Positions 33,540 to 44,131 of a DNA stretch of 64,000 bases are shown piece by piece. The translations under genes were made by a program, and so were the position numbers. Position 1 is the first letter of the stretch. Every line of letters starts with the position of its first letter. The stretch lies in NCBI RefSeq assembly GCF_022760175.1, contig NZ_CP094326.1, forward strand, positions 2,840,804-2,904,803. The letters run 5' to 3'. The notes beneath the pieces were generated by a model. That model saw only the letters and a program-made list of their open reading frames with translations, was not told where the DNA came from and did no database searches. Origin of the DNA: Zhouia spongiae (lineage in GTDB: Bacteria; Bacteroidota; Bacteroidia; Flavobacteriales; Flavobacteriaceae).

Positions 33540-34646
33540 ATGTTGTGGTATACAATAGGTATCTTTTTAGGGTGCTTTATATTTACGTTACTGACCATCC
33601 CCAAGATCATTAACGTTGTAAAGTATAAAAACCTAATGGACGATCCGGGCTCGAGGAGTTCACACGAGCAAAAAACACCTACTTTGGGAGGAGTCTCCTT
33701 TTACTTGTCGTTTGTCGGTACATTGTTCTTTATAAGAAACTTTGCCGTATACGAAGAGGCCATCTATTTAATGCCGGCTCTTACTATTATTTTTATTTCC
33801 GGACTTAAAGACGATCTGGTGTCTATTAGTCCAAAGGCAAAACTGCTAGCTCAGTTTTGTGCTATTGCCTTTGTGTTGTACAATCCTTCTTTTGCTATCA
33901 CTTCTTTGCATGGGTTTATGGGGATAGGTACAATTCCACAACTGGCGGGAGCAGTACTTTCTGCATTTTTTATGATCGTAGTAATCAATGCCTTTAATCT
34001 AATCGATGGTATCGATGGCCTGGCAGCTATGGTAGGATTGGTTATTTCCGGAGCATATGCATTCATATTTTATACCATAAACCAGGGGTTCTTCGTGTTG
34101 TTATGTCTGGCATTACAGGGGTGCTTATTGGCTTTTCTGTATTATAATTTGTCTGTAAAACGCAAAATTTTTATGGGAGATACGGGCTCTTTATTGGTAG
34201 GCTTTATTATAAGTCTCTTAACGATAAAGCTATTGGCCGTACCGATGGAAGACTCTTTCGCTCTGCCTTTTTTAAGAGAAAACACACCGATTATTATAAT
34301 TAGTATTTTAATAGTACCCTTGCTGGATACCGCCAGGGTGTTTATCGTAAGGATATTGAACAAAAGATCCCCTTTTTCAGCGGACAGAAATCATTTACAC
34401 CATTTGTTTACTGATGGCTTATTGCTCTCTCATAAACGTGCCAGTTTCTTTATCAGTGTGCTGAACCTGTTGTTTATAGGTCTTATAATGATACTGTCAA
34501 ATTATTTAGGCTATAAATTGTTATTACCGGCTTTTTCATTAGCCGTGTTTTTAATTCTGTTGTACTGTATCCCCCTTAAAAAGAATAAGGAGCGTTTTGA
34601 AGAAAAGCCTGAAGCCTTAAAACGTTTAATGGAAAAGAAAAAATAA
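33540..34646 (+). CDS. MraY/WecA-family polyprenyl-phosphate sugar-1-phosphate transferase
   Basis: A 368-residue inner membrane enzyme with about ten to eleven helices that would transfer a sugar-1-phosphate (usually GlcNAc or GalNAc) to undecaprenyl phosphate and so start glycan assembly. Motifs: DDPGSRSSHEQKTPTLGG near residues 38-55, NAFNLIDGIDGLAAM near 150, GDTGSLLVGF near 217 and RNHLHHLFTDGLL near 282. The absence of a peptidoglycan cluster and the WecA-type cytoplasmic His motif favour surface-glycan synthesis over MraY. It stands alone; its natural partners may be wzi and the operon at 0-7.9 kb. Confidence 0.88.
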   Translation: MLWYTIGIFLGCFIFTLLTIPKIINVVKYKNLMDDPGSRSSHEQKTPTLGGVSFYLSFVGTLFFIRNFAVYEEAIYLMPALTIIFISGLKDDLVSISPKAKLLAQFCAIAFVLYNPSFAITSLHGFMGIGTIPQLAGAVLSAFFMIVVINAFNLIDGIDGLAAMVGLVISGAYAFIFYTINQGFFVLLCLALQGCLLAFLYYNLSVKRKIFMGDTGSLLVGFIISLLTIKLLAVPMEDSFALPFLRENTPIIIISILIVPLLDTARVFIVRILNKRSPFSADRNHLHHLFTDGLLLSHKRASFFISVLNLLFIGLIMILSNYLGYKLLLPAFSLAVFLILLYCIPLKKNKERFEEKPEALKRLMEKKK

Positions 34647-34924
34647 TTCAAGTCTTAAAATGAAGTCCTGAGCAGAATAATACATGCTATCAGTGATATC
34701 ACAGATAAAGTCGTAAATAAAGTTTAGTATCCTAACGTGGAAATAAGCAAGACTTTAATAAAATGATCCTGTATTGAACCTGGACAAAAGATGACGATCT
34801 CATAAAGCTTCCTGAAAGTTAAAATAGAGAATAACTGGAAAAGTACTTGCTTACGAGTCATGAACACTTCCGATTTCCGTTTTCATACTTCTTCTTTATT
34901 AAGATAAGATGCGAGTTAGAAGGT

Positions 34925-35022
34925 AAAACTGCCATAGGCTATTGCCAACTGCCAACTGCTTCACACCACAACTCGATAACAACATAACAAGATCACACCG
35001 TAACAAGATAACTCGATAACAA
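34925..35022. repeat. Decamer and degenerate octamer arrays after the YeiH gene
   Basis: TGCCAACTGCCAACTGCTTC is followed by about nine octamer-like units (AACATAAC, AAGATCAC, ACCGTAAC and so on) ending exactly at the stop of the yeiH-like gene. The rest of 34,647-34,924 is AT-rich with nothing recognised. Confidence 0.6.
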
Positions 35023-35961
35023 CTACATAATATACAAAAGAGAGAATAGAGAAATAAACAACCAAAGAGATAAGGCAAGGAGAATCGGCTTCATCCCGGT
35101 AGTTTTTATTTCTTTCAGAGAGATCGTTGTTCCTATAATAAAAAGTGTTACCACGAGCAATCGCTTCGAAATAAGCACTATATACCCGGTAACCGGAATA
35201 GGGAGTATGTGAAAGCTGTTTATAACGATAGCCGTTATAAATAACAAGATAAAGTATGGGATTTTTATCTTTTCTCCTTTGGTTTTAAACATAAACATGG
35301 AAAAAACCGATAGCGGAACAATCCATAAGGTTCGAGATAGCTTTACCGTTGTTGCAATTTTTAAGGCTTCATCTCCGTAATTCATGGCTGCTCCGACTAC
35401 AGAACTGGTATCGTGGATAGCTATAGCACACCAAAGTCCAAAGTCGTGCTGATTTAAATGAAAAAAACGACCGATCACAGGGAAGATAAACAGAGCCACC
35501 GAATTTAACAGAAAAATGACTGCCAAAGCAATACTGATGGTCTTTCCTTTGGCCTTTATAACGGGCGATATGGCTGCAATGGCACTTCCCCCGCAAATAG
35601 ACGTTCCCGAAGTAATTAAATGGCCTAATTGCCTGTCTAACTTAAATCCTTTAGTGAGTAGCAAGCCTAAAGTAACCGTAAGGATGATCGATAAGAAAGT
35701 CAGTTCCAGTCCTTCCAGTCCGGTCTGTATCGTTTCTTTTAAAAACATTCCAAAACCTAAACCAACAACAGATAGTTTAAGAAAGAATTGTATGGCTTTA
35801 TGACTGTAAGTTTCATACGGATTATTAAAGAACAATGTAAATAGAAATCCGAGTATGAGAGCGAGTACACTACTGATTAACCCCGACAAGGCTAACAGGA
35901 TAATAGCTATAAAAAGTAATCTGGTTATGGTAACTTTCATGTCGATCATATTTTCAGACAC
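35023..35961 (-). CDS. yeiH: YeiH/UPF0324 family putative sulfate/anion exporter
   Basis: A 312-residue membrane protein with about nine to ten helices. Conserved UPF0324 segments include FFLKLSVVGLGFGMFLKETI, GHLITSGTSICGGSAIAAIS near residues 112-131 and AIAIHDTSSVVGAAMNYGDE near residues 178-197. The family is annotated as possible sulfate exporter and is often paired with a LysR regulator. Such a gene lies 57 bases upstream on the same strand, so regulator and transporter probably form one unit. The transported ion is not proven. Confidence 0.87.
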   Translation of the reverse strand: MSENMIDMKVTITRLLFIAIILLALSGLISSVLALILGFLFTLFFNNPYETYSHKAIQFFLKLSVVGLGFGMFLKETIQTGLEGLELTFLSIILTVTLGLLLTKGFKLDRQLGHLITSGTSICGGSAIAAISPVIKAKGKTISIALAVIFLLNSVALFIFPVIGRFFHLNQHDFGLWCAIAIHDTSSVVGAAMNYGDEALKIATTVKLSRTLWIVPLSVFSMFMFKTKGEKIKIPYFILLFITAIVINSFHILPIPVTGYIVLISKRLLVVTLFIIGTTISLKEIKTTGMKPILLALSLWLFISLFSLLYIM

Positions 35962-36018
35962 AAAAGTATGGTGAGCATAGGGCTTATGAGCAATTCAATT
36001 AATTATGCCGTATAACTT

Positions 36019-36924
36019 TTAGTTATGCTCTTGCTGAATAAAATTGGCTATATAATCCATTACATCCGACTGAAATCCGGTGCGTGAAACAAAGTAAAAC
36101 CATCTTTCCATAGTAACATCCCTAATGTCAATTACCCTGAGTTTATTGTTTATCAGGTCTTCAGTTACTGAATTAATCGATAACAGGGCGTAGTCATTAG
36201 AATAATATAAATAATTTCTAATAGCTTCTGTACTGCTGAAACTGGCTACGTTATTAAGTTTCTTCTTTTTTGGAATATGCAGGGTTTTATTGATGATCTC
36301 TTTAGTTCCTGATCCGGATTCTCTTCCGACAATCGGGATTTCCATCAAAGTAGACTTATCTATAACTCCATTTTTGAAATCTTTGTTTCTCACGTTGGTA
36401 ACCAGAACAATCTCGTCTTTTATCAGCTTTCTGTATTGCAACTGTGGATTTGTGTTCTTGCCTTCAGTAATACCAAAATCCAGTTGCCGGTCTGTGATTA
36501 AAGTTTCAATAGTTTCAGAATTTCCACTCCTTAGCTCAAAGTCAATGTCGGGGAATTTAGCACGGAACCTGGCAATAACTTTCGGTAGAATGTAATTTCC
36601 TATAGTGGTACTGGCACCTAAATGAATTATATCGGGCAGTATTTTCTGTTGCTTTAAAAAGTGATTTTCCATTTCGGAATAAACATCCAGGATCTTGTTT
36701 ACATAAACCAGAAACAGCTTTCCATCTTCGGTAAGCTCAATAGAATTCCTTTTACGGATAAAAAAAGTGGTCTTATGCTCCAGTTCGATATTACGGATAG
36801 CTTTCGATATGGCCGGTTGTGAAATGTATAACTTTTCGGCAGCCCTGGTAAAACTGCAATAGTGAGCAACAGTTTTAAAAATGGTTAGCTTATTTTTCAT
36901 CTGATTATGATAAAAGCACTTCAT
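36019..36924 (-). CDS. LysR-family transcriptional regulator
   Basis: A 301-residue regulator with an N-terminal winged HTH (about residues 10-70; FKTVAHYCSFTRAAEKLYIS, QPAISKAIRNIELEH) and a C-terminal periplasmic-binding-like effector domain from about residue 98 (IHLGASTTIGNYILPKVIAR). The second Met (start at 36900, MKNKLTIFKTVAH) gives a more typical length and may be the real start. The CysB/CbbR-like effector domain and the adjacent YeiH gene suggest control of sulfur- or anion-related transport. The effector is unknown. Confidence 0.88.
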   Translation of the reverse strand: MKCFYHNQMKNKLTIFKTVAHYCSFTRAAEKLYISQPAISKAIRNIELEHKTTFFIRKRNSIELTEDGKLFLVYVNKILDVYSEMENHFLKQQKILPDIIHLGASTTIGNYILPKVIARFRAKFPDIDFELRSGNSETIETLITDRQLDFGITEGKNTNPQLQYRKLIKDEIVLVTNVRNKDFKNGVIDKSTLMEIPIVGRESGSGTKEIINKTLHIPKKKKLNNVASFSSTEAIRNYLYYSNDYALLSINSVTEDLINNKLRVIDIRDVTMERWFYFVSRTGFQSDVMDYIANFIQQEHN

Positions 36925-37155
36925 TAATATTTATATCAAAGGTGCAAAAAAAGGACGGATAAATTTATATCATTAACGACTGTAAAATTTAACAGCGTTA
37001 TTCATAACAAAATTGGTTCATGGCAGATAGACGCTAAAATGATTCAGGAATATTTAACCTTTAGATAAACATAGTTTAATTCTGTCCTTAAAATAAACTT
37101 AAGGGGCAAATGTAATTTTACATGTTCGCATTATTTGAATTGATGAAATTGTTTT

Positions 37156-40100
37156 ATGAGGTTAATTTTTTATTTTTTTCTTTTCACTGTTTCCGGTTTT
37201 AGTCAATCTTTAAAATTCAAAACCCTGACTACAAAAGACGGATTATCTAATAATTCGGTGAATGATATTATCGGTGATAATAAAGGAAGGTTGTGGATAG
37301 CGACCTGGGATGGACTTAATCGGTATGATAGTAAAGACTTTAAAAGCTATAAACATATCGACAATGATTCTACTTCTCTCGCCGGTAATGTAATTTATGT
37401 TTTGCAAAAAGACGGGGATGGTAAGATTTGGTGTCTTACTGATAATAATACGGTAAGCCGGTTAAGTGAAAAAGGGACTTTTGAAAATTATTCTTTTAAT
37501 GAAGATCCCGTCGATCTTCAGTTATCGAAAGATAATAATCTGGTGGTTGTTACTGAAAATGGGCGATATTATAAGTTTAACAATACAGGGTTTTCAGAAA
37601 TGGAACCGGAACAGGTAAATGCACCCGGTTCGGCCTTATACGAAAAGCTGTTGCAAAATCAATACCCGGATGTTTTTATCAATGAAGCATATCAGGATAG
37701 AAAAGGCAACATCTGGTATGCCACGAGAAAAAGCGGACTTTTTGTAATTAGAAACAAGGAAGTTAATATTCATAATATGCATATTGAACATTATATGTAC
37801 GATCTGTATAACCCTTATAGTCTTGCCGGGAATGAGATAGAAAAGATATATGAGGATGACTTCGGAAATATCTGGTTAGGACATAAAGACGGCGGACTCA
37901 GTATGGCCTTTACGGGTTCTGAACATATAAATACAATAGCTCCGCATCCTGAAACATTTAGGCAGCTACCAGGTGAAACGGTAAGAGCTGTTACCATGGA
38001 TAAAAATAATGAACTTTGGCTGGGGTATTACACCAGGGGACTCTATAAATATAATAAGGATCAAAGAGATTTTGTTAAGGCGCCCCTGAAAAGAGCTGAA
38101 ACCAATAAAGACTGGGAACGGATTCGTAGTTTATATACCGGAAAGGATGGCTCCGTTTGGGTGGGGACTTATGCCGGACTTGTCCGTATTAAAGAAAAAG
38201 ATACCGCCTGCTATAGTGCTGAAGATAACCCCCTTCTGCCGGCTAACAGAATTTATGCAGTAACAGAAACGAAGAACAATAAATTATGGGTGGCATGTTG
38301 GGGAGGAGTGGCCCTTTTTGATGTAAAAGAAAACAAATTTGAAGACTTTAAGGGTAGGGAGAAATTAAAATCATATCACATCAGGGATATTGTCACTTCC
38401 GGCAATGAACTGGCATTGGCTACAGAGGATCATGGCGTAATTCTGTTTAACCCGAATAATGGGAGTAAACGCCATTTAACAACGGCTCAGGGGCTATCCG
38501 GAAATAGTATATATGACATTCATAAAGATCAGTCGAGCGGTTATTACTGGATAGCAGCTCTGGGAGGCGTAACAGTTTTTGATCCTCAAAAAGGAGTGGT
38601 AAAGGTTATTTCTGAGAAAGAAGGATTGCCGAGTCACATGGTATATAGTGTAATCCCGAATGGCAGGCATATATGGATAAGTACAACCAAGGGAATCGCC
38701 GCAATTTATAAAGACAATTACAAGGTAAATGTTTTAAACCCGGAGGAAGGGTGGCAGGCACCTGAGTTTTCCGAGGGAGCATATTATCAGGATGCCAAGG
38801 GGGTGTTGTATTTCGGTGGAATTAACGGACTTAATTATTTTGCTCCTGAACTCATCGGATTCAATAAAACACTACCCGCGCTTACCTTCGAAATAGACGG
38901 AATGAATAATGATAAAATGTATATTGAAAAATCATATGCAGAAAATCATATCAGCCTGAATATAGTTCCGGTTTCGTATCGGAAAAATTTTGAGAATGAG
39001 GTATTATACAGATTAACAGGTCTGGACAAAGATTGGAAAGTATTTAAAGGAAACCCTGTTCTGTACAAAGACTTGTCGCCGGGGGCATATACACTGGAAT
39101 TGAAAAATAGCACGAGTAATTCCGGAATGCCTGAATCTCAAGTGAAAGTCATTATTTCGCCCCCATTTTATAAGTCGTCCTGGTTTGTTTGGGTTTTGGT
39201 AACGGGAGGGCTTCTGTTCGTAACGCTTGGTTTTTTATATAAGATCCGTAAAGATAAAATCTACAAAGAAAAGCTTAGGGCAAAGATCAATGAGCGAACG
39301 GCTGTTATTGACAGCCAGAAGAAAGACCTTATTAAGGTAAATAAGGTGCTGGAAGATCAGAATCGTAAAATATACAGACAAAAGGAAGAAGTGTTGGCAT
39401 TACACCATCAGTTAAAAAATGAAGATTTTGAGATCGAGAAATTTAAAACGTTTGTACTGGCCGGGTTTAAAAAACCTTTAATGCAAATACTGCAACAGAG
39501 CCAGGATGACAGTATTCCGTCTGAAGTACAGACATCTCTTGTTCATCAAACCCGGATAATGATGGACGCATTAATAGAATGGGATTTTTTGGCACAGGTG
39601 AATCATATTGATGTTTCTGAAAAATCACTGGTAAAGGTCAATACCGTATTAATTGACTTAACCAAAAATCAGGAACAACAATTACTGAAATCGGGTATAA
39701 ATTTAAGTTACCAGATACATGTCGGGGAAGCATGGGTAACTATAGACTTGTTACAATTTAAACTCTTGTTCAAGTATCTTTTTAACGACCTTATTAAATA
39801 TAGCAATCGGGGCAGTAACATATGTTTAGCTTGTTTTCTTAAAGATGAAAAGCTGGTGTTGCATATAAATTCTGATAGTGAATTATTACAGGAAAATACG
39901 GAAGGTCTAAAACGCTATAGCCCTTATTACAATGCAGTAAAAAAACTGTTATTGCAGTTAGCAGGGAATATAGCTGTAAAAACGTCAAAGGAAGCTGGTG
40001 TTACGATGGTATTGGAAGTTCCTTGCTCTGTTTCTAAACCAGGAAAAGATTCAGTAATACAATGGAACCACCTGGGAATGATTGACGAGTTGCCAAACGA

Positions 40101-40866
40101 TAAACAAAATATTCTGATATTGAGTAAGGAGGTTAATTATAAGATTTTAGAATCTTTATTAAACGGAGAGGGATACCACCTGATTTTTGAGAACAGCATT
40201 GAAAAAATAACTTCTGCCTTCGCAAACCTTAATATCGATCTGTTGGTTATGTACGATGTAAAACTAAATGGCGAAATTTTACAGTTTTTAGAGGAACAAA
40301 AGAAAACTAAAAAATCAGCCCGTTGTCCCATCCTTTTTATTTCAGAAGAAATAGGCTATTTTCAAATGGAGCAGGCTACCGAATTGGGGATTGATACGGC
40401 AATTCAATTGCCGGTGAGCAAAAGTTTCATCCAGGCAAAATTCACCAACCTGCTGAGGGGGAGAAAAGCCTTGCTGGAAGAAAAAAGTAGCTTGACGTGG
40501 TTCGCAAAACATAAAGAGGATCAGTTGCTCTCGCCCAACGAAAAGCTGGTTAAAAAAGGCCTTTCCTGTATGCATGAAAGTATGCATGATCATACCTTTA
40601 ACATAGAGCGTCTTCAGGAGAAACTAGAGATATCAAGAGTTAAATGTTATCGCGTGTTTAAAGAAGTGCTTAATCAATCACCTTCCGATGTACTTATTAA
40701 CTTAAGGATGCAAAAAGCACAGTACCTGCTGGACCAAAATACTTTAAACATATCTGAAATCAGTTTTGAATGTGGCTTTGCCAATCCGAAATATTTCAGC
40801 AGACAATTTAAAAAGCACTTCAATTGCAGTCCCAAAGTATATAAAGATCAAAAGAAACCAGCCTGA
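37156..40866 (+). CDS. Hybrid two-component-like sensor regulator (HTCS) with degenerate kinase
   Basis: A 1236-residue SusR-like protein. Signal peptide (1-17), periplasmic two-component propeller repeats (about 20-570; LTTKDGLSNNSVNDIIGDNK, GRLWIATWDGLNRYD), Y_Y_Y domain (about 590-670), membrane helix 676-696, dimerisation/kinase-like region, ATPase-like region, receiver-like region and AraC HTH (about 1135-1232). The phosphorelay looks dead: where SHEFRTPL is expected the protein has LAGFKKPL, with Ala769 at the histidine position, and the ATP-binding glycine boxes are not visible. A receiver-type Asp (Asp1034 in VMYDVKLNG) remains, but its N-terminal acidic partners are lost. It probably controls the SusCD operon directly downstream, signalling without a phosphorelay. 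Confidence 0.88.
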   Translation: MRLIFYFFLFTVSGFSQSLKFKTLTTKDGLSNNSVNDIIGDNKGRLWIATWDGLNRYDSKDFKSYKHIDNDSTSLAGNVIYVLQKDGDGKIWCLTDNNTVSRLSEKGTFENYSFNEDPVDLQLSKDNNLVVVTENGRYYKFNNTGFSEMEPEQVNAPGSALYEKLLQNQYPDVFINEAYQDRKGNIWYATRKSGLFVIRNKEVNIHNMHIEHYMYDLYNPYSLAGNEIEKIYEDDFGNIWLGHKDGGLSMAFTGSEHINTIAPHPETFRQLPGETVRAVTMDKNNELWLGYYTRGLYKYNKDQRDFVKAPLKRAETNKDWERIRSLYTGKDGSVWVGTYAGLVRIKEKDTACYSAEDNPLLPANRIYAVTETKNNKLWVACWGGVALFDVKENKFEDFKGREKLKSYHIRDIVTSGNELALATEDHGVILFNPNNGSKRHLTTAQGLSGNSIYDIHKDQSSGYYWIAALGGVTVFDPQKGVVKVISEKEGLPSHMVYSVIPNGRHIWISTTKGIAAIYKDNYKVNVLNPEEGWQAPEFSEGAYYQDAKGVLYFGGINGLNYFAPELIGFNKTLPALTFEIDGMNNDKMYIEKSYAENHISLNIVPVSYRKNFENEVLYRLTGLDKDWKVFKGNPVLYKDLSPGAYTLELKNSTSNSGMPESQVKVIISPPFYKSSWFVWVLVTGGLLFVTLGFLYKIRKDKIYKEKLRAKINERTAVIDSQKKDLIKVNKVLEDQNRKIYRQKEEVLALHHQLKNEDFEIEKFKTFVLAGFKKPLMQILQQSQDDSIPSEVQTSLVHQTRIMMDALIEWDFLAQVNHIDVSEKSLVKVNTVLIDLTKNQEQQLLKSGINLSYQIHVGEAWVTIDLLQFKLLFKYLFNDLIKYSNRGSNICLACFLKDEKLVLHINSDSELLQENTEGLKRYSPYYNAVKKLLLQLAGNIAVKTSKEAGVTMVLEVPCSVSKPGKDSVIQWNHLGMIDELPNDKQNILILSKEVNYKILESLLNGEGYHLIFENSIEKITSAFANLNIDLLVMYDVKLNGEILQFLEEQKKTKKSARCPILFISEEIGYFQMEQATELGIDTAIQLPVSKSFIQAKFTNLLRGRKALLEEKSSLTWFAKHKEDQLLSPNEKLVKKGLSCMHESMHDHTFNIERLQEKLEISRVKCYRVFKEVLNQSPSDVLINLRMQKAQYLLDQNTLNISEISFECGFANPKYFSRQFKKHFNCSPKVYKDQKKPA

Positions 40867-41042
40867 AAGTTAGCCTCAGATTAGGGCAATGTTAGCAAAA
40901 AGTTATTGAAACAAATGTGTGATAATTAAGGAGGATTTGTGTGAGTTTTTGAAACATAGATGAACCTTTTTGAAACTATTTGACCCCTCTCGGCGGTCAT
41001 CTTGAGATACATTCGCTCCAGAATCAAAACCAATTTATCACA

Positions 41043-44000
41043 ATGAAAAAACACTATTTGTTTATGTTGCTATTATATGTCGGAATGGTTTCCGGAGTGG
41101 CGGCACAAACTATTTTAAAAGGAACTGTTGTTTCTAAAACCGACAGCGCCCCCGTTCCGGGAGCGACTGTTATTGCAAATGGGCAAAGTCAGAATGGAGT
41201 AGCTACCGATTTTGACGGCAAATTTACATTAAGCGTAAATGAGGAAGAAGGTACCATAACGGTTTCGTCTATCGGATTCAAGACAATTCAGCTCGTTTAT
41301 TCCGGAGACCAGGAGTTTTCTCTAGAACTAGAGGAAGAGGTGAGTGCCTTAGATGAGGTAGTTCTTATAGGGTATGGAACCGCCAAAAAGAGCGACATTA
41401 CCTCGGCTATTTCAACGGTGGAGAATATCGAATCGATTTCCAGCCGGCCGGTTTCAACGCTGAGCGATTTCCTTCAGGGGAATGTTCCGGGGGTTACGGT
41501 ATTACAACAAGGTGGTGATCCTTCTCAAAACGGACGAATTGTTATAAGAGGGTACGGGTCTTTTGCAGATGAAGCTCCACTGACCGTTGTTGATGGAGTG
41601 CCTTATTACGGACCTGCAATAAATCCTAACGACATCGCTTCGGTGTCGATTTTGAAAGACGCCGCAGCGGCAGCTATTTATGGAGCACAGGCGGCATCGG
41701 GGGTAATTGTGATTGAAACTAAAAAAGGGAAAAAAGGAAAGCCGAGAATTAATTTTGACCTTTACAGTGGAATCCAGTCAGCTTCTAATTTACCAACGCC
41801 TCTTAATGCTCAGCAACAGGCAGATGTATACAATAGAGCTGCCGATAATTCCGGTGCTCCAAGACAGTCTGCTCACAATGCAGAGCAAAATCCGTGGGGA
41901 CAGGTAACCCGAACAAACTGGATGGATGCCATTTTTAGAACAGGAGCCATTTATAATGCAAATATGAATATAAACGGAGCTTCTGATAAGGTGAACTATA
42001 TGACTTCTTTCGGTTATAATAAGAAAGAAGGATTGTTATTAGGTACTTTTTCAGAACGTTTTTCTTTCAGGGTTAAAACAGATATAGATTTAACGGATAA
42101 TATTACTATTGGAGAAAATGTATATTATTCGAGAAGCGAAGCGGTAGGTACGAATTCAACAAGTTCATATTCAGGAAGTATTATCAATGCTTTGTATATG
42201 CCGTCAGCAGCTCCGGTTCGTGATGAGAATGGAAACTTTAGCGGAGTGGTACCGGAAAGGCTGTCGAATTTTGCGGGGGCTTACGGAGATGTTTATAACC
42301 CTGTGGCATTATTGTTACGTCCTGATATCACGAATCCGGTGAATTACCTGAATGCAAATGTATATCTTAATTACAATATTGCCAATGGACTAAAGTTTAA
42401 GACAAGCTATAGCTATAGCAGTACCAATACCAAGTATAAGAAATTCTCGCCGAGAATTCCTGAATTAGGAAGAACAAACCTCAATAATTACTTATATCAG
42501 AGTTATTCGGATACCAATCGTTGGGTGTGGGATAATCAGTTGAGTTATAAGAAAAGCTTTGGAGACCATAACCTCGACCTTACAGCTATTTATTCATCTC
42601 AATTTACAGATTACGAGTATTTTTTCCAGCAGGGAGAAGGGTTTAGCAATGAAGAACCTTTTAACCAGTATATGTCAAATGCTTCAGTGATCAGGACTCC
42701 GGAAACGGATGTATACGAAGATGCTTTAACTTCTGCTATCGGAAGGGCCATGTATAATTATAAGAACAAGTATTTTTTATCAGGAAGTATCCGCAGGGAT
42801 GAAACCTCGCGTCTTGCAAAAGAAAACCAGGCGGATTATTTTCCATCGGCTTCCGCAGCGTGGAAGATATCAGGTGAAGATTTCTTCGATGTCGCCGCTG
42901 TTAATAGCCTGAAATTAAGAGCTTCCTGGGGGCAGATAGGTAATATTAACTCTGTTGGTTACTATTCATTTGATGTGCCTCTTAACACGACTACCGTTAT
43001 TTTGGGAGCAGACGGTTCCCTCGACGATAAGGGAACTTATGTGGGAAGACAGTCGAATCCGAACCTTAAATGGGAAATATCAGAGTCATTGGATTTTGGT
43101 ATTGATGCAAGTTTATTTAATAATAAACTCTCTATTGTAGCCGATTATTTCGAGAAGACGACAAAAGGAATGATCATCCCCGGTCTGGAAGATCTTCATC
43201 AGGGAACTACGGCTGCCGATGTAAATGGTGGAGAAGTAAAAAATACAGGTTATGAGGTGGCAGTTTCTTATAAGGATCAGGCAGGTGATTTACGCTATAG
43301 CATTAGTGCCAATGCCAGTTTCCTCGATAATAAATTGGTTAACCTTGATGGTTACAATAGTAGTGGTATCGATTACATAGCACATTCAGATAATGTAAGG
43401 AGTACTTTGTATCCGTACAGGTCTGTAGTTGGAAGAGAACTGTATTCAACATATCTGATACCGTACCTGGGAATCTTTCAGTCGCAGGATGAGATTGATG
43501 CACATAGTAAAGACGGCGCATTGATACAACCGAACGCAGTACCGGGCGACTTTAAATTTCAGGACACTAATAACGACGGTAAAATAGATAACAACGACCG
43601 TGTTTTTATGGATAGCTATCTGCCTGAGGTTACTTATAATGTGGGGCTGAATTTTGAATATAAAGGATTTGATCTGAATATGATATTACAGGGTGTTGGT
43701 GGTGTTAAGGTGTTCAATGCGTATAAGTTTACCGCATACAATGCTTCACAACAGGGCTATAACCTCGATAACAGGGTATTGAATGCATGGACTCCGGAAA
43801 ATACAAGTACAGATATTCCGAGATTGTCTACACAGGATAATAACCAGACCTATGGTACAACTTCCAGCTGGTATCTTGAAGATGCTTCATATTTGAGATT
43901 TAAAAATATAACACTGGGTTATACAGTACCACAAAAAGCCATAGGGTCTTTACTGGAGAATTCATCTTTAAGAGTCTACCTCTCGGCTGAAAACTTATTG

Positions 44001-44111
44001 ACGATCACCAATTATAGCGGGATGGATCCGGAAGTCGGAGGCAAGGGACTGGATGTCGGAAAATATCCTCCTGCAAGGACCATAACTGCCGGTTTATCAT
44101 TATCACTTTAA
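41043..44111 (+). CDS. SusC/RagA family TonB-linked outer membrane receptor
   Basis: 1022 residues from the ATG at 41043; an upstream TTG would only add residues ahead of the signal peptide (MKKHYLFMLLLYVGMVSGVA). A carboxypeptidase-D-like domain follows (about residues 24-100, LKGTVVSKTDSAPVPGATVI), then the TonB-plug region (VVLIGYGTAKKSDITSAIST, RIVIRGYGSFADEAPLTVVD, ASVSILKDAAAAAIYGAQAA) and a barrel ending TAGLSLSL. It lies 176 bases after the HTCS and 20 bases before its SusD partner. The downstream GDPD-phosphatase and metallophosphoesterase suggest a phosphorylated ligand, by inference. Confidence 0.92.
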   Translation: MKKHYLFMLLLYVGMVSGVAAQTILKGTVVSKTDSAPVPGATVIANGQSQNGVATDFDGKFTLSVNEEEGTITVSSIGFKTIQLVYSGDQEFSLELEEEVSALDEVVLIGYGTAKKSDITSAISTVENIESISSRPVSTLSDFLQGNVPGVTVLQQGGDPSQNGRIVIRGYGSFADEAPLTVVDGVPYYGPAINPNDIASVSILKDAAAAAIYGAQAASGVIVIETKKGKKGKPRINFDLYSGIQSASNLPTPLNAQQQADVYNRAADNSGAPRQSAHNAEQNPWGQVTRTNWMDAIFRTGAIYNANMNINGASDKVNYMTSFGYNKKEGLLLGTFSERFSFRVKTDIDLTDNITIGENVYYSRSEAVGTNSTSSYSGSIINALYMPSAAPVRDENGNFSGVVPERLSNFAGAYGDVYNPVALLLRPDITNPVNYLNANVYLNYNIANGLKFKTSYSYSSTNTKYKKFSPRIPELGRTNLNNYLYQSYSDTNRWVWDNQLSYKKSFGDHNLDLTAIYSSQFTDYEYFFQQGEGFSNEEPFNQYMSNASVIRTPETDVYEDALTSAIGRAMYNYKNKYFLSGSIRRDETSRLAKENQADYFPSASAAWKISGEDFFDVAAVNSLKLRASWGQIGNINSVGYYSFDVPLNTTTVILGADGSLDDKGTYVGRQSNPNLKWEISESLDFGIDASLFNNKLSIVADYFEKTTKGMIIPGLEDLHQGTTAADVNGGEVKNTGYEVAVSYKDQAGDLRYSISANASFLDNKLVNLDGYNSSGIDYIAHSDNVRSTLYPYRSVVGRELYSTYLIPYLGIFQSQDEIDAHSKDGALIQPNAVPGDFKFQDTNNDGKIDNNDRVFMDSYLPEVTYNVGLNFEYKGFDLNMILQGVGGVKVFNAYKFTAYNASQQGYNLDNRVLNAWTPENTSTDIPRLSTQDNNQTYGTTSSWYLEDASYLRFKNITLGYTVPQKAIGSLLENSSLRVYLSAENLLTITNYSGMDPEVGGKGLDVGKYPPARTITAGLSLSL

Positions 44112-44131
44112 CGAAATAAAAAGACAGATCG

